From: Aquatica leii
Lineage: Eukaryota; Arthropoda; Insecta; Coleoptera; Lampyridae
Direction of reading: 5' to 3'
NCBI GenBank assembly: GCA_035610365.1
Contig: CM069435.1
Coordinates: 8,334,001-8,398,000, forward strand
DNA length: 64,000 bases
The position numbers were made by a program, and so were the translations under genes. How positions within the stretch are numbered: position 1 is the first letter of the stretch; every line of letters begins with the position of its first letter. Below the pieces are notes generated by a model. That model was not told the DNA's origin, ran no database searches, and saw only the letters and a list, made by a program, of their open reading frames with translations. This document shows positions 12,012 through 22,769 of this stretch, piece after piece.

Positions 12012-13029
12012 TGTTACAAGCCCTTTTGTAACTAAGGGGTGCCGGTAGCCCAGGTGGTTGTCGTAAAGATGATTGCAGGCTTCGTGTGATTTGATTATAA
12101 TGCCAACGTAAAATGGGCGCCAAAAACGGAGATTCCGTCTTAAATTAAATTAAAGCGTAGAAGAATAAAAATCAACACGTAAATAATAACCTAGCGCAGG
12201 TTTATTATCACAGAAGGCGTAAATAGTAATATCACAAAATATTCAGTAATTGTGCACCCCTGGTGAGTGAGCAACACGCCGTACAACAATGTAGCTTCGT
12301 TAATCTGACAATTTATACAACAATCGATACAAAAACACAGAAGTAGCGGTTTAAAAAGAGTAACCGTAATTCTCTCTTAGAGAATTACGGTTACTCCTTA
12401 CATAAACACAAAATAAAAAAAGAATGATTTGTGTACAACACTACAACCTTCAAGCCTAAAAGAAAAATGCTAAAATAAAAGGTTTGTAGCCGTACATCGG
12501 TGCTGTCACAAAGCCCTAATATTCTCAAATTTGAAATAAGTTTGACGTGAGCACACAGATGCGTCGAATTCCTCTCTTCATTTAAATTGATGACTTCCGT
12601 ATTGTAGCGCACATTATATTTGTACCTTAAATGTCCAGTTCAAGGGTTAGGGACCCCCAAAAAAAATATATCCGCAAGTATTCTCGTGGAAAGTTGTTTT
12701 TCTCTCCGATAAAGGCCTTATCGCCACTGACAGGTGAGCATTGAAAATTCCCAAAGACCTTATCACCAGTCGCCAATTCGTGCGGATATGATAGCCGCCC
12801 AAGATAACGTTCAACTTAGCCAAAGCGCTTGGAAATTAATTTAGCCTAATTACGCATTAAGTGAATGGAAAACGTCACCTGGGCCCAACTGACTTGCGAG
12901 AAATAACGGAAATGCAACAATGGCGAAATTGCGCATTTTAACGTTTTTGACGATCAACTAAACGGTGGGCGTGTCGAAAGCACATAATATACAATGTGAC
13001 TCAATATACCGGACGTTTCGAACGTAACA
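12012..13029 (-). repeat. 5' LTR of copy B (right side)
   Basis: Starts TGTTACAAGC and ends CGAACGTAACA on the plus strand. Homologous to the left LTR. Bounded on the inner side by the primer site. 1018 bp. Confidence 0.8.
12358..12396. repeat. Perfect 18-bp inverted repeat with 3-base loop
   Basis: GAGTAACCGTAATTCTCT, then CTT, then its exact reverse complement. The partner LTR (about 7923-7940) has only the first arm followed by unrelated sequence, so the second arm arose after the LTRs separated or was lost from one. Confidence 0.95.
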
Positions 13030-14101
13030 TGGCATCTCCTGGAAGAGTTTTAATTACTTCTGGATCTTTGATCACAGTAGGAAAACCCTGAAAACTCCTT
13101 TTGGGTGTAATTCGTCGTTCAAAAGTCTGTTAATATCCATTTTCTTAAATCTTTTTTGAGTCTCGGTTTTGAACATAATTTCTAATGTCGATGTTCGTTT
13201 TTTCTCAAGCCCTAATGCTAGTCGCCAATTTATAATGTGCGATGTGGACTAAGACATTTAATGAAGGCAAATTGTAAGTGTTTGTAATAACGCAACAATT
13301 TAAATCATAAAATGGCACTTCGGAAGAAAGAAAACTAAAAATTGATTCAAAAATTACCTGTAGTCATACCTCGTGCAAAACACCACAGCATAAACATAAG
13401 TTATATACACAGAAAAAAAATTAATATATGCACACAAAATGATAATAGTGTAGTTTTATTAAAAACTGAGTTAGACCCGCATTCAAAATTACAAGCTCCT
13501 TGAATATAAAATGTTTAACACGAAATATAATATTATAATTGGTCCACCCACAGTACTGTCAGTATTTTTATTCACCTCTATGTGTAAAAAAATGCATACA
13601 AGTACATCATCTAAGTAACGTGTTTATAATTTCACTATAATTAAACCTTTATCGCAGACAGTTAATGTCCCAACGGTTTGATTGTAACCTTATTATTTGA
13701 TTGTAGTTTGCATGTCGTTTTGTTTTTTTAATATGAATGAATTAATTGAAATGTAGAAGTTGTTGGGGCTATTGAAGGTTTTGAGCAGACTATGATTAAC
13801 CATAAATATACATATTAATACTGATTTAAATTGATCAAACTCAATTGTTGTAAAATTACCCAGCTTTTATAAAAGAAGACCATCAAGGTTAAAATAAAAT
13901 TTGTAAGTGATACTATTAATGTTCAAAAATTCATTTTGTGATAAAAGATCAGCGGTACCTAATCCAAAAGTTTGCACTTTGATGGACTGAAAACTAGCGG
14001 TTCTATAAATTTTGATTTATGTTACCCAACACCTCTTTCATCGCATTACACTGTGGTAAAATGATGTTTAAAGGCAGTAGACTTAAAAATGTGAGTTTTT
14101 C
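13030..14101. other. Unassigned non-coding sequence
   Basis: No ORF or repeat recognised. Composition becomes AT-rich again to the right. Confidence 0.4.
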
Positions 14102-14290
14102 TTATACAACTTCTGAAATGCGTGTGATGACGAAACGACCAGTTTTACCGATGTAGACTAAATCACATAAACAAGGAATTTGGTATACACCTTGAGACGA
14201 AATTGTACAAAATTTATCCTTGAGAGAAGAAAAAATGTAATAGATTTTACTTGTCAAGTTGAAAACTTTGATTATAATGACACGGTCCAA
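14102..14290 (-). pseudogene. Penelope-like element, GIY-YIG endonuclease remnant
   Basis: The minus-strand frame has SLKDKF, then GVYQIPC, then LVYIGKTGR and a TRISE segment. This is the signature of the GIY-YIG endonuclease at the C-terminus of Penelope-like retroelements, where the usual form is GVY.IPC.CG..YIG.T.R....R..EH. The second cysteine region is altered (CLCD) and a stop follows soon after the Arg of the catalytic helix. The reverse transcriptase that should precede it is not recognisable beyond a short LPDLDRV stretch. A scrap of about 200 bp. Confidence 0.75.
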
Positions 14291-16257
14291 ATCCGGAAGA
14301 CGTTCTTATCTTAGTATAAATTTGTATTAATTAAATTAAAAAATGTATGGCGTGCGCAATTTCAGTGCATGTTTGAATGTCTAATTATATAATATAATAA
14401 AGTTTTCCTAAACGTTTAAATAAACAAAACAAGATATTCCAGATATAGAAATTTGTTTTATATTCTAAATTATACCTAACTGTACCAAAAATTTGTAGGA
14501 AATTGTTTTCTTATGTCAACATATTATTTTTAACAAAAAAAGATTATTTTTCCATATTTATTTCAGATCGTAAACGATTAAGCAAAATAGGCCTTATGTT
14601 TAATGTATCTTTTTTTTACTTTTTGTGTTAACTTCTGCAATTTAAAACGTTAAAAAACGTCGTAGATAGCAAAACTTATTGTAGTTACATGTTCGTCAAC
14701 AAAAAAAAATCGTTATAGCTTGATTTGTTAGAAAACGATGTAAGTTTTTTTAAAGTATTTTTTTATGTTAAACTTAAAACTTTTTGAGACAGTTTAAAAT
14801 TACATTCTACAAAATTAATCGATCGGAAAGTTAACATTAATTGTTATAAGGACTGATACAAAATGTACACATAATCTGAATACAACAAATTAACGTAAAC
14901 CGTTAAATAAAAGTATTTACTACACGTATCAAGTTTTATTGCGTAAAGAAAACTTGAACAAAAACTTCCTCAAATCTTAACAGTTTATAGAACACTTATA
15001 GCCAATTAAAACAGCAAATCGTTTCAAACTTTTTCCTTTATGTTTCTAACTTTTAAAGTACACTAAAACAAAGTCTATTATAATACGTAGTAAAACATCA
15101 TAATCTGTTATCACACAAACGATTATAATCATAAAACACACGTTTAATAAAAATAAAAAACTTAATTATTTTACTAAATTATATACCTACAAGAAGTCAT
15201 TTTTCGCTAATTTCAAAGAAACGATTTTTATTTCAAATAATTTTTTTTATGAAATTTTAAACTTTTTTATTTAAAGTGCACAATACAAAAACTTTTTTAT
15301 ATTTTATTACGTATATACCAAATGCGTTCTTAGAAGAAAAAATACAGTATTGGAAAAGTTTTACAAATACTCATAGTCATAGAAAGATACACAAAAACTC
15401 TTCGTACGTCTTTGATTTACAAATATTCTTTTTTTAGACGTTTGCTCAAATTCATTTTTGCTTTAAAATTTACAAACGGCAACAACTAGCGGAAACGTTG
15501 TAAAGAATTTGAATAATTGAGATCAAAAGGGCATTAAAAGCACAAAGTCGTTTTACATAACGTTTAACTAGGCGTGTAAAATAGATGTATTGTGAATTTC
15601 ACTTAACGTAACATATTACCGTGCTGCACAATCAAGAAAATATTGCCTTTCAGACGTTTTATGGAAGGCTGAAATGGGGTTACATAAAATCTATGCATAG
15701 AAAAGACTCGATATTTTCGAGTAACTAGAAATTTGTAAGCAGAATAGAGGGGAATTTTTGTGTACTACCAAACGCGATCCTCAAAGTTATTTTATCTTAT
15801 GTATATGTTTTATAACTCTCCTGACAGAATAGTTAATATTTTTTTTTAAATAAATTCTAAAAAAATTAAAACGAAAGTAGAAACTTTGCCAATATACTTT
15901 AAAACTTTGCACAACTTTTATTTAACTTCACTTTAGAATTTTAAGTTTTTTGCTACACACCTAACTTCAAATAAACGATTACCACTTTTTTATAACCAAA
16001 TCGCTTTAGTACAAAACTCTAATGAGCTTAATTGCTAGTTTTATATTACTGAAATAAAACTGAAGTTAACACTTTCATAAGGTTTGCACTTATTAGTAAT
16101 TTTGTTAGTAGACGCTTTCTCTTAAGCTTTTTTAAACATTTGTTTTTAAGTTTAGGTATTGATTGAACTACTGTGTTTAGTTTTAGTCATTTACCACAAA
16201 CATAAAAGAAATATTTAAAATTTAGTAAATTAAGACGATCGTAGAAGATGATTTAGT
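14291..16257. other. AT-rich non-coding stretch
   Basis: Nearly 2 kb with many T and A homopolymer runs. No coding signal, RNA gene or clear repeat was seen. Confidence 0.5.
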
Positions 16258-16760
16258 ATGATTTGTTACCCCGATGATGCAACGAACATGTTAGAAACGG
16301 AGGACGACCTTCAGAAACAAGTTTGCCGTTTCTTTCAAATAGCACAGAAATATAATATGAAAATTTCGAACAAAAAAACTAAAACTATGAGCTACTCCAA
16401 AGACCTTGTAAGATGCAAAATTGAAATTGAAGTATAGAACAAGTTACAAATTTTAAATAGCTTGGAGTAGATACAGTGAATCACCATAACCCAGTGCATT
16501 AATTAAAACATCAAATAAATAGGGCCGCCGTTATATCTGGATGCTTAAGAGATGTTGTGTGGAATAAAAAATATATGCAAACAGATAGCAAAGTAAAGAT
16601 ATATAAAAGTTGTGTGAGACCTGTACTAACTTACGGGATCAAAGCAAGAGCAGACATGAACAAAACAAAATCGGTGTAAAGGACAGTAGAAATGAGAACG
16701 CCAGTTAGAAGCAGATGTAGTTTCTCAAATAGAAGCGATTTGATTTGCAACAAACACTAT
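16258..16760 (+). pseudogene. Second LINE reverse transcriptase remnant
   Basis: Broken frames on the plus strand read ICYPDDATNMLETEDDLQK (a decayed YADD box), then YNMKISNKKTK, then after a frame change QVTNFKYLGVDT, NRAAVISGCLRDVVWNKKYM, KVKIYKSCVRPVLTYG and ARADMNKTK. This order is typical of the thumb and C-terminal part of a LINE common in insect genomes. It is a different family from the LINE at 1-1216. At least two stops and one frameshift are present. Endonuclease and fingers are missing. Confidence 0.8.
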
Positions 16761-17049
16761 ATTTCTTAGCTGTGGAGTTGATCCATCCTAAAACAATTTT
16801 TAAATCTGATCAAAGATACTGCATGTCTTTGACACAAGATCGGCTAATAGTGTAACTGATAAAAGTTCAAGTCAAGAAGCTTAGGATAAACTACGCACAA
16901 CACAATAATTGAACAAAAATTTGATTAAAAAATCCTCTCGTACACAATTAAAATAAAGCATTTTTATCAAGAATACATTTCTTGATACATTTGACCTAAA
17001 CCATGAAGACATTAAGTTGGCAAAAAGATGAACTAGATAAACCACAAGT

Positions 17050-17400
17050 CACTATGTTTAGTTAAACCAACTTTCCAAAAGACGGTTTCCAGAAAATGCT
17101 GTAATATCTTCTTTTGATCTGAATTTACCCAAATTTGACAATAATTTCTTTTAGAATCAATGATTGCGACTGAGTGCTTTCAAAAATTTATTAAAATTGA
17201 TAATATGTGGTTTTGATCTACCGGACCTACCAATTGACAACAATTTAGAGATAATCTAGAAGAAGCTTTTACGCTTCCGTCAGAAGGTACACGAAATTTA
17301 GTTGTAAATGAATCAGGTTTTAATACTTCATGATGCGGAAGAAAATCTAAAAATCGTTTTGTTATGGTAATACAACCGTAACCTGCGGTAAGTGGTAACT
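17050..17400 (-). pseudogene. BEL/Pao reverse transcriptase remnant
   Basis: On the minus strand DFLPHHEVLKPDSFTTKFRV, DGSVKASSRLSLN and LVGPVDQNHILSIL match the start of BEL/Pao reverse transcriptase (usual form YLPHH.V..PDS.TTK.RVVFD.S..TS.GLSLND.L..GP..Q..L). An in-frame TGA near 17,180 is followed in the same frame by IIDSKRNYCQIWV, equivalent to the motif A region (ADI.KMY.QI.V). Protease, gag, RNase H and integrase are absent here. Confidence 0.8.
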
Positions 17401-17462
17401 CAGAGCTTGATGTACCGATTATAACATAATTAAAAGAGTGCCAAAATGAAAGAAACATACAT

Positions 17463-18013
17463 TACAGATGCCCGTTTACATCTGACAAACACTGAATGTA
17501 AACAAATCGAACAACACAAGTATAACTACGACTATATTTATTACAATGACAATACAAAATAAAATAAAATCAACAATTAGTATTACGAAGTATATGATAA
17601 CAATTTGTTGAGAATAAAAAGGTAGCAATCAGTATTACAAAGTACATGATAACAAATTATCTATAAGAAAAGACAAATAATTGTAGTATTAGCAGATCCT
17701 TAGAGCGGGCAACATCTTATAAACGTAAGTATATGGTTATTAGTATTAAAGTATGAAAATATTAATTTGACAAAGTATAATAAATTAATCAGTGCAAATC
17801 TAGTGATTACACAATCAGAAGCAAAGTGTGATAATTTTAACATGTGATTACACAAACAAATCTGCATACATTAATTTAAATATGTATTCGACACTAACAC
17901 GAATTAATAATAAAGAGAGTCTGACTTACGGTTTTTTAGACATGCGATTAGTTAATAACATATCCAAACCATTTTCTAAAATTGCTGAAAGTGTAATAAA
18001 AATAGATATATAA
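17463..18013. repeat. Interspersed repeat, copy 1 (second copy at 56,972-57,450)
   Basis: Shares with 56,972-57,450 the blocks AGATGCCCGTTT at the start, TAGTGATT.CACA in the middle and ATGCGATTAG.TAAT..CATATC near the end, in the same order. It abuts the BEL/Pao remnant, so it may be an LTR of that element, but no primer site or sharp end was found. The small ORF at 17,828-18,013 has no family resemblance. Confidence 0.5.
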
Positions 18014-18082
18014 TGATATCACAAGTAAGTCATCTAATGGTATTATAAACAGAATGCGTTAAACTTCTAAATGAGTGTCACT

Positions 18083-18086
18083 GTTA
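18083..18086. other. TTAA target site, left
   Basis: TTAA directly outside the left TIR of the piggyBac element, matched by TTAA at 20,380-20,383. Confidence 0.9.
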
Positions 18087-18098
18087 ACCCATTAGCGC
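18087..18098 (+). repeat. piggyBac left TIR
   Basis: CCCATTAGCGCC, perfect inverse of 20,368-20,379. Confidence 0.95.
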
Positions 18099-18102
18099 CT
18101 AC

Positions 18103-18118
18103 GGATACCATATGGTAT
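18103..18118. repeat. Subterminal palindrome GATACCATATGGTATC, copy 1
   Basis: A perfect 16-bp palindrome. Copies 2 and 3 are at 18,332-18,347 and 20,232-20,247. In copies 1 and 3 it is preceded by GCCTACG; in copy 2 it is followed by the inverse, CGTAAGCG. Likely a transposase-binding or structural element of the piggyBac ends. Confidence 0.85.
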
Positions 18119-18331
18119 CGCAAAACACCCGTCCGTTCTCTAGGGCGTGTTGGTCTATATAATAAAATAATGGATATACTATGGGTGTAAGTATTTTTTT
18201 ACATATTTCTATATTATTCTTTGTGGAGTATGATACGGTAGTTACAAGATTATGAATGATAGAATACGTTTGTCAATAAAGAAAATTATTTCGATGTAAT
18301 GTGATTGCAATATGTTAGGTCAAATGTCAGT

Positions 18332-18347
18332 GATACCATATGGTATC
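18332..18347. repeat. Subterminal palindrome, copy 2
   Basis: The same 16 bp as at 18,103, with its flank inverted (GGTATCCGTAAGCG). Confidence 0.85.
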
Positions 18348-18442
18348 CGTAAGCGTTTTGGAATCTTTTAGTGTTGTATCACTACGTTTTATTTTGATAT
18401 CATTTTTAACGTTCCAGAAGAGGATTTTTGCTTTCCCAAGCC

Positions 18443-20173
18443 ATGGATATGCTGGAGGAAGATGATGACTTGCTTGCGATCGTCGATGAAATTTTTGTAA
18501 AACCCTCCGATCCTAACGTTGACATAGACGAAGACGAAGGGGGAATGGTTTGCAACCTCAATGGTAATATAGTAAGAAAATAAAATAGATGTATGAATTT
18601 TATCCACATTTAATTTTTTACGTTGAAGGTCGTCAGTTGTGTGCTCCTGCTGAAATAAAATTACTAAATGGAGAGAGAATTGGAGAATGTAGTAGATACG
18701 ACAGACCTGATAACGTAATAAAATTTGATCTCTCCCATGAAATACTAAATAATTTACATACATTTATAATTTCTTAGGAGATTTTGGTAGAAGTACCTGT
18801 AAGACAAACGCCTTTGACAGAAAATCGGAACTGGATTACAAATCGGATTTCTGGAAAAGCAGTTCCAAACTGGGTTCCTGGTAATATTGAACCGAACGAT
18901 CGACAGTTTCATAAAACAAATTATTCTATGTACAAGAACTTATCACTTATTCAACTATTTGAAATATTTTTTGATGATAGCGTATTTGAGTACCTTGCTA
19001 AACAACGCAAATTTATGCTAGTTTTAAAAATGAAGCCGATCCCGAAGTGACTGCGTCAAAAATCCGTTGTTTTATCGCAATCCTCATTCTCAGTGGATAC
19101 AATCTTTTACCATCGAAACGGTTGTACTGGGATATGAAAGATTACGTTTACAACAAAATGGTTGAAGATTCGATGAGAAGAGATTGATTTCTTAAAATCA
19201 GAGATTCATCCATATGACAGACAATACCCAAATAAATCAATCTGATAAATCTTGGAAATTACGACAGCTAATAAATGCCGATCCGCTTTGGTTACAAGAC
19301 GTGGTCGTTGAATTCTAAAGATGGATATCTGGAGGAAATTAGCAAGTTAGTTGGGAAATGTGCGGCACCGTTGATATGAAAGAAATACCAGTGCGAAACT
19401 TGCCCTATGTTATTGATAACTTGTTTACTGGTATGAATTTTATGGCTTTTCATCGATCTTTAGGCTACGGGGCAATTGGCACAATTGGAGAAAATCGAAT
19501 AGGAAAATCCTGCCCTCTGACCAAAATCAAGATTTTCAAAAAAAAGAAGCGGGGGTATAACGAACATGTCATTGAAAGAAATGACGGCATTCTTTTAGTA
19601 CGGTGGATGAACAATTCCGTTGTAACAAGGGCCTCAACAAGTGCCGGTGTTCAGTCAGAAGAAACGGTGAAAAGGTACTGCCAAAAAGAAAGGAAGCATG
19701 TAATGATTCCTCGTCCAGAGTGCGTGGCTGCTTACAATCGGAACATGGGTGGAACCGATCTGATAGATCAGAGAATTGCTAGTTATCGCATTGACATTCG
19801 TGGAAAGAAGTGGTACTGGCCAATTTTCACATGGCTTATTGACGTAGCAATGCACAATGACTAGTATCTGAGCCATAAAAATGGGAAAATACCAGCATTG
19901 AATTTTAGAAAAGAGATAGCGCAAGTATATCTCACAAAATACAAAACGCCTATCAAATGTCCTGGACGGATAAGTCTAACAAAAAATATAATTACAGATA
20001 TTAGATTTGATCGAATGGATCATTTTGTGATTTCGTGCAGCAGACCAAGATGTGCCGGAGTAGGGTGTTTATCATATGTAAGAACAATTTGTCAGAAGTG
20101 TAATGTGGGTCTATGTATCAATTGTTTTGCTTCTTATCACAAAATGCATACAGTTTTTGTATATTCTATATAA
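18443..20173 (+). pseudogene. piggyBac transposase, broken
   Basis: The acidic N-terminus starts at ATG 18,443 (MDMLEEDDD). Two segments with in-frame stops, 18,564-18,628 and 18,715-18,777, have GT...AG ends, and splicing them would keep frame. The domain then reads YSMYKNLSLIQLFEIFFDD. A frameshift near 19,015 leads to KIRCFIAILILSGYN and LPSKRLYWDMKDY, and stops follow. Just before PIRFGYKTWSLNSKDGYLEE (about 19,275) the block holding the first catalytic Asp (DESM.P region) is deleted. The frame from 19,358 keeps a YVIDNLFTGM segment (second Asp), YNRNMGGTDLIDQ (third Asp) and KWYWPIFTWLID. A stop at 19,862 precedes the C-terminal cysteine-rich zinc domain (CSRPRCAGVGC, CQKCNVGLCINC). It cannot be active without the first Asp. 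Confidence 0.93.
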
Positions 20174-20231
20174 GAATCTAATTATAAGTATTGAACATTT
20201 TTTGCAATAAAAAGGTTTACTAACGCCTACG

Positions 20232-20247
20232 GATACCATATGGTATC
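20232..20247. repeat. Subterminal palindrome, copy 3
   Basis: Same 16 bp and same GCCTACG left flank as copy 1, in direct rather than inverted orientation. Confidence 0.85.
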
Positions 20248-20367
20248 ATTGTTTTTCTTTGATACTTAATTGTTATTATTATTATTGAAGTCATCTTTTA
20301 GCTAACAAGTGCCGATTTTTCCCAAAATGATGAAAAATTTTGATAAAAAATGAAAAAAACTAATTTC

Positions 20368-20379
20368 GGCGCTAATGGG
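20368..20379 (-). repeat. piggyBac right TIR
   Basis: GGCGCTAATGGG followed by TTAA (20,380-20,383). Confidence 0.95.
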
Positions 20380-20383
20380 TTAA

Positions 20384-21166
20384 TATGTGTGCTACTGAGT
20401 CTTCGAGATAAATCCATCTCACAAACCTCTCATCAATTTGACTTCGAGTTATCTCTTAACACTGGTAGTTTATTGTTTGCATCCGTACATGTTCTAAAAT
20501 ATGGACTCGAAATAGAGATACTTGAGAAACATTTAACAACTTCAAAATGACAGACACGTGAAAATAACCCAATTCGCCCAGCAAAACTTTGACAGGTAAC
20601 ACCTACAAACCAAAGTTGATTTACCCAATTACAACGAGGATGATATACAATATTTTAAAATGTAGATCTTACCGGGAGTAGCGTTAGTTTACGTACTGTC
20701 TTTCTAAAGTCAAAAACGAAAGTAAAAAGCAATACGTAAAAATGATATTTGCATTACGGGACAAAATTCATACAGCACGCAAACTACACCAAAATGTTTA
20801 TAACGTGTATTAATTTCAGGATTTTCTGATATTAATTATGTACGTTAAAAATTTTGTTTTGAAATAGAATTGAAACTGTAAACTTTCCATCGTTAGCTCG
20901 AAACACAGTCTCTTAAAAATAATCTTTACTGATTCTTTTTTTTACAGAAGTGAAGTTGTTTTCTGTAGAATGACATTTTTTATTTTCCATGATTTTATCA
21001 ACTATAATTGTTGTATGTAATATATTTTGTGCAACACTAATCGAGTGGTAATAGCATATCTGACGTTTTCTTTTGTTTCTCGTATAAATTATTGCGTGTG
21101 TTTCGTGTGAATCTTGGTTATTTTAATATTGTTATCTCTTGTGGTTCGTCTGTTTAAAGTGTGAGT
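20384..21166. other. Unassigned stretch
   Basis: AT-rich, no recognisable gene. The last 150 bp may be the 5' leader of the Tc1-like remnant that follows. Confidence 0.4.
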
Positions 21167-21330
21167 ATGCCTAGAGTACGATAGCGTAAAAATTACCGCC
21201 AATTAATCGAAATCGACAGAGGTCTAATTGTTGGCTTACGTAAAAGTAGTTTTATCTGTTATCAAGCATCAGCTAGAAATCAATATTTTTCCATTTCGTT
21301 AGCAGTTGGATGACCCACTTTTCCGTACCC
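21167..21330 (+). pseudogene. Tc1/mariner-like transposase N-terminal remnant
   Basis: Starts ATG at 21,167 and reads MPRVR, stop, RKNYRQLIEIDRGLIVGLRK. This matches the start of a Tc1-like transposase family (MPRVRG..N...SE.DRGR.VGLREAG), from memory. After about 35 codons the similarity fades. It is cut off by the 1.2-kb element that starts at 21,547. The catalytic domain is absent. Confidence 0.5.
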
Positions 21331-21546
21331 ACATAGCAAGATACTCTGTAGACCGATTTAAAGAGGCCACCCAGATCTACCAACCTTTCGCCTATTGATA
21401 TATGCCAATCAAGATAAATAGTGGGCACCACATAAAGTATGCCATACTTGTTTTGTACATCTTAGAAAATGTTGTAACGGAAAACTTGCTTGTTTGCCAT
21501 TTGCTATTCCTATGGTGTGACAGAAGCCAATAAGTCATGTTAGATG

Positions 21547-22715
21547 TGTTACAAGCTTATAGGTCTTACGAACCTTGCACGGCTAACTCACACAGTCGGA
21601 GATAGGGGAGGTTCAAGTAGATAATAATTAAAGGCGCCAGATATTTTATAATTAACACTTCTGCTTCGATTAAGACAGATGATCCAAGCTTGTAACAATT
21701 TTTAGGTTCGTAATCCTTGTTACTCTGATGTTCGGGTAACCACAATAAAAGAAAAAGGTATGTTACCATAACAGAAAGATTAAACAGGTATAAAAACTTT
21801 AATTTAGTAACGTAGAATATTAACAAGAGTATATCTAATTCTCAATCCATAAATGCCAGAAGTATCGGCAACACACAATACATAAGTTGAGTCGAAGTGA
21901 ATAGCAAAGAAAATTTCGTAATAAATATCCTTTGTACACAGCATGCGATACACACAAAATGATTAATGAAATTACCTCAATGGTATTGAAACAATGATCG
22001 TAATTACGGAAATTAACATAAGCCAGAGTTCCGTGAGTGACTTTTCTGACAGCGACAAAATAATTAAATAAACTTACCCACAATCCAGTACCTACTTGTT
22101 CGAAGAAAACGTTTTCCTCAGTGAGTGAGCCTGGAATAGTTATGAATAACAAATCGTATCAACACAATAACTCACGAAGATAGGAATCTACAAAACTGTT
22201 AATAATAAAAGAAATTAGATATAAGAACCCGATGTATCAAATGCTGTTATTCGTAATTATTAAAAGGTGAGTATCGCAATCGATTGACGTATAAGAAATA
22301 AACATCTCAAAGGCAAATGCTGGTCAAGACTTCGTTTTCGGTGTGGATAATATTCCTTCCAGATTCCTAAGTGTTTAGTGAAGGTATTTACCGATATTAA
22401 TTCTTAATTGTTCGTTTATTAAATCGAACATGGGGCCAAAACGTGGCGGAACGGCTATCAAATTAAGAAAGAAATTACAAAAGAATCCTAACAAAACGGA
22501 TGTAAATATCTTACCCTGTGACGAATAAATTACTTTAAATACGTTATGAATTTATAATTTCATTTCCATTACAGATGATGTTCTATTAAATTTTCAGATT
22601 TAGACAAAACAGACCATTTTATGTAACAAGAAAGATCGGCAGAGGGCGTTAAAACCGGAATCTAATTTTAATTCAATATACAGGGTATTACGTTATGAAA
22701 TTTTTGCACGTAACA
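21547..22715 (-). mobile_element. 1.2-kb inverted-repeat element, copy 1
   Basis: Reverse-oriented relative to 61,766-62,972. The ends read TGTTACAAGCTTATAGGTCTTACG (left) and, from the right on the other strand, TGTTACGTGCAAAAATTTCATAACG, an imperfect TIR of about 25 bp. ATG stands on both sides (21,544-21,546 and 22,716-22,718) as a 3-bp target duplication. Blocks conserved in all three copies include the CTCCCCTATCTCCGACTGTG region and a short segment with AG acceptor and GT donor-like borders around GAAAACGTTTTCT. No transposase is recognised. The superfamily is unassigned; a 3-bp duplication fits PIF/Harbinger or CACTA but is not decisive. Confidence 0.75.
22430..22528 (+). CDS. Conserved 32-codon mini-ORF inside the 1.2-kb element
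   Basis: Begins MGPKRGGTAIKLRKKLQ and ends NILPCDE before TAA. Copy 3 carries the same frame (minus strand, about 62,000-62,095) with almost no change over the last 80 bases, although its second codon is a stop there. Very basic N-terminal half. It could be a first coding exon of a longer transposase or simply a well-conserved terminal region. I do not recognise the protein. Confidence 0.3.
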   Translation: MGPKRGGTAIKLRKKLQKNPNKTDVNILPCDE

Positions 22716-22769
22716 ATGTCATGTTTGTGTATAAGTTGTTAAAGGTTAAGATTCATAGAGTTAAGCTGA

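Larger units (their letters stand above)
7600..13029 (-). mobile_element. Copy B: non-autonomous Ty3/gypsy element with both LTRs
   Basis: A minus-strand LTR retrotransposon. The 5' LTR is on the right (12,012-13,029) and the 3' LTR on the left (about 7600-8562). LTR ends are TGTTAC and GTAACA. A tRNA primer site follows the 5' LTR and a G-run polypurine tract precedes the 3' LTR. Inside, reading leftwards, are a gag remnant (11,745-10,893), an integrase zinc-binding remnant (10,860-10,600), a basic integrase tail, then about 1.8 kb of pyrimidine-rich sense strand without ORFs. Protease, reverse transcriptase, RNase H and the integrase core are absent. The gag resembles that of Gypsy-2 in this window. 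The LTRs differ by indels and many substitutions, so the insertion is old. Confidence 0.75.
18087..20379 (+). mobile_element. piggyBac transposon, structurally complete, coding-dead
   Basis: A 2293-bp element with perfect 12-bp terminal inverted repeats (CCCATTAGCGCC at 18,087-18,098 and its complement at 20,368-20,379) flanked on both sides by TTAA, the hallmark of piggyBac insertion. It carries a transposase pseudogene in the plus orientation and three copies of a 16-bp palindrome near the ends. The intact ends mean it could still be moved in trans. Confidence 0.95.

Noticed and set aside
20350-20550. ORF starting inside the right end of piggyBac
   Set aside because: It crosses the TIR and TTAA site into flanking DNA, so it cannot be an original gene.
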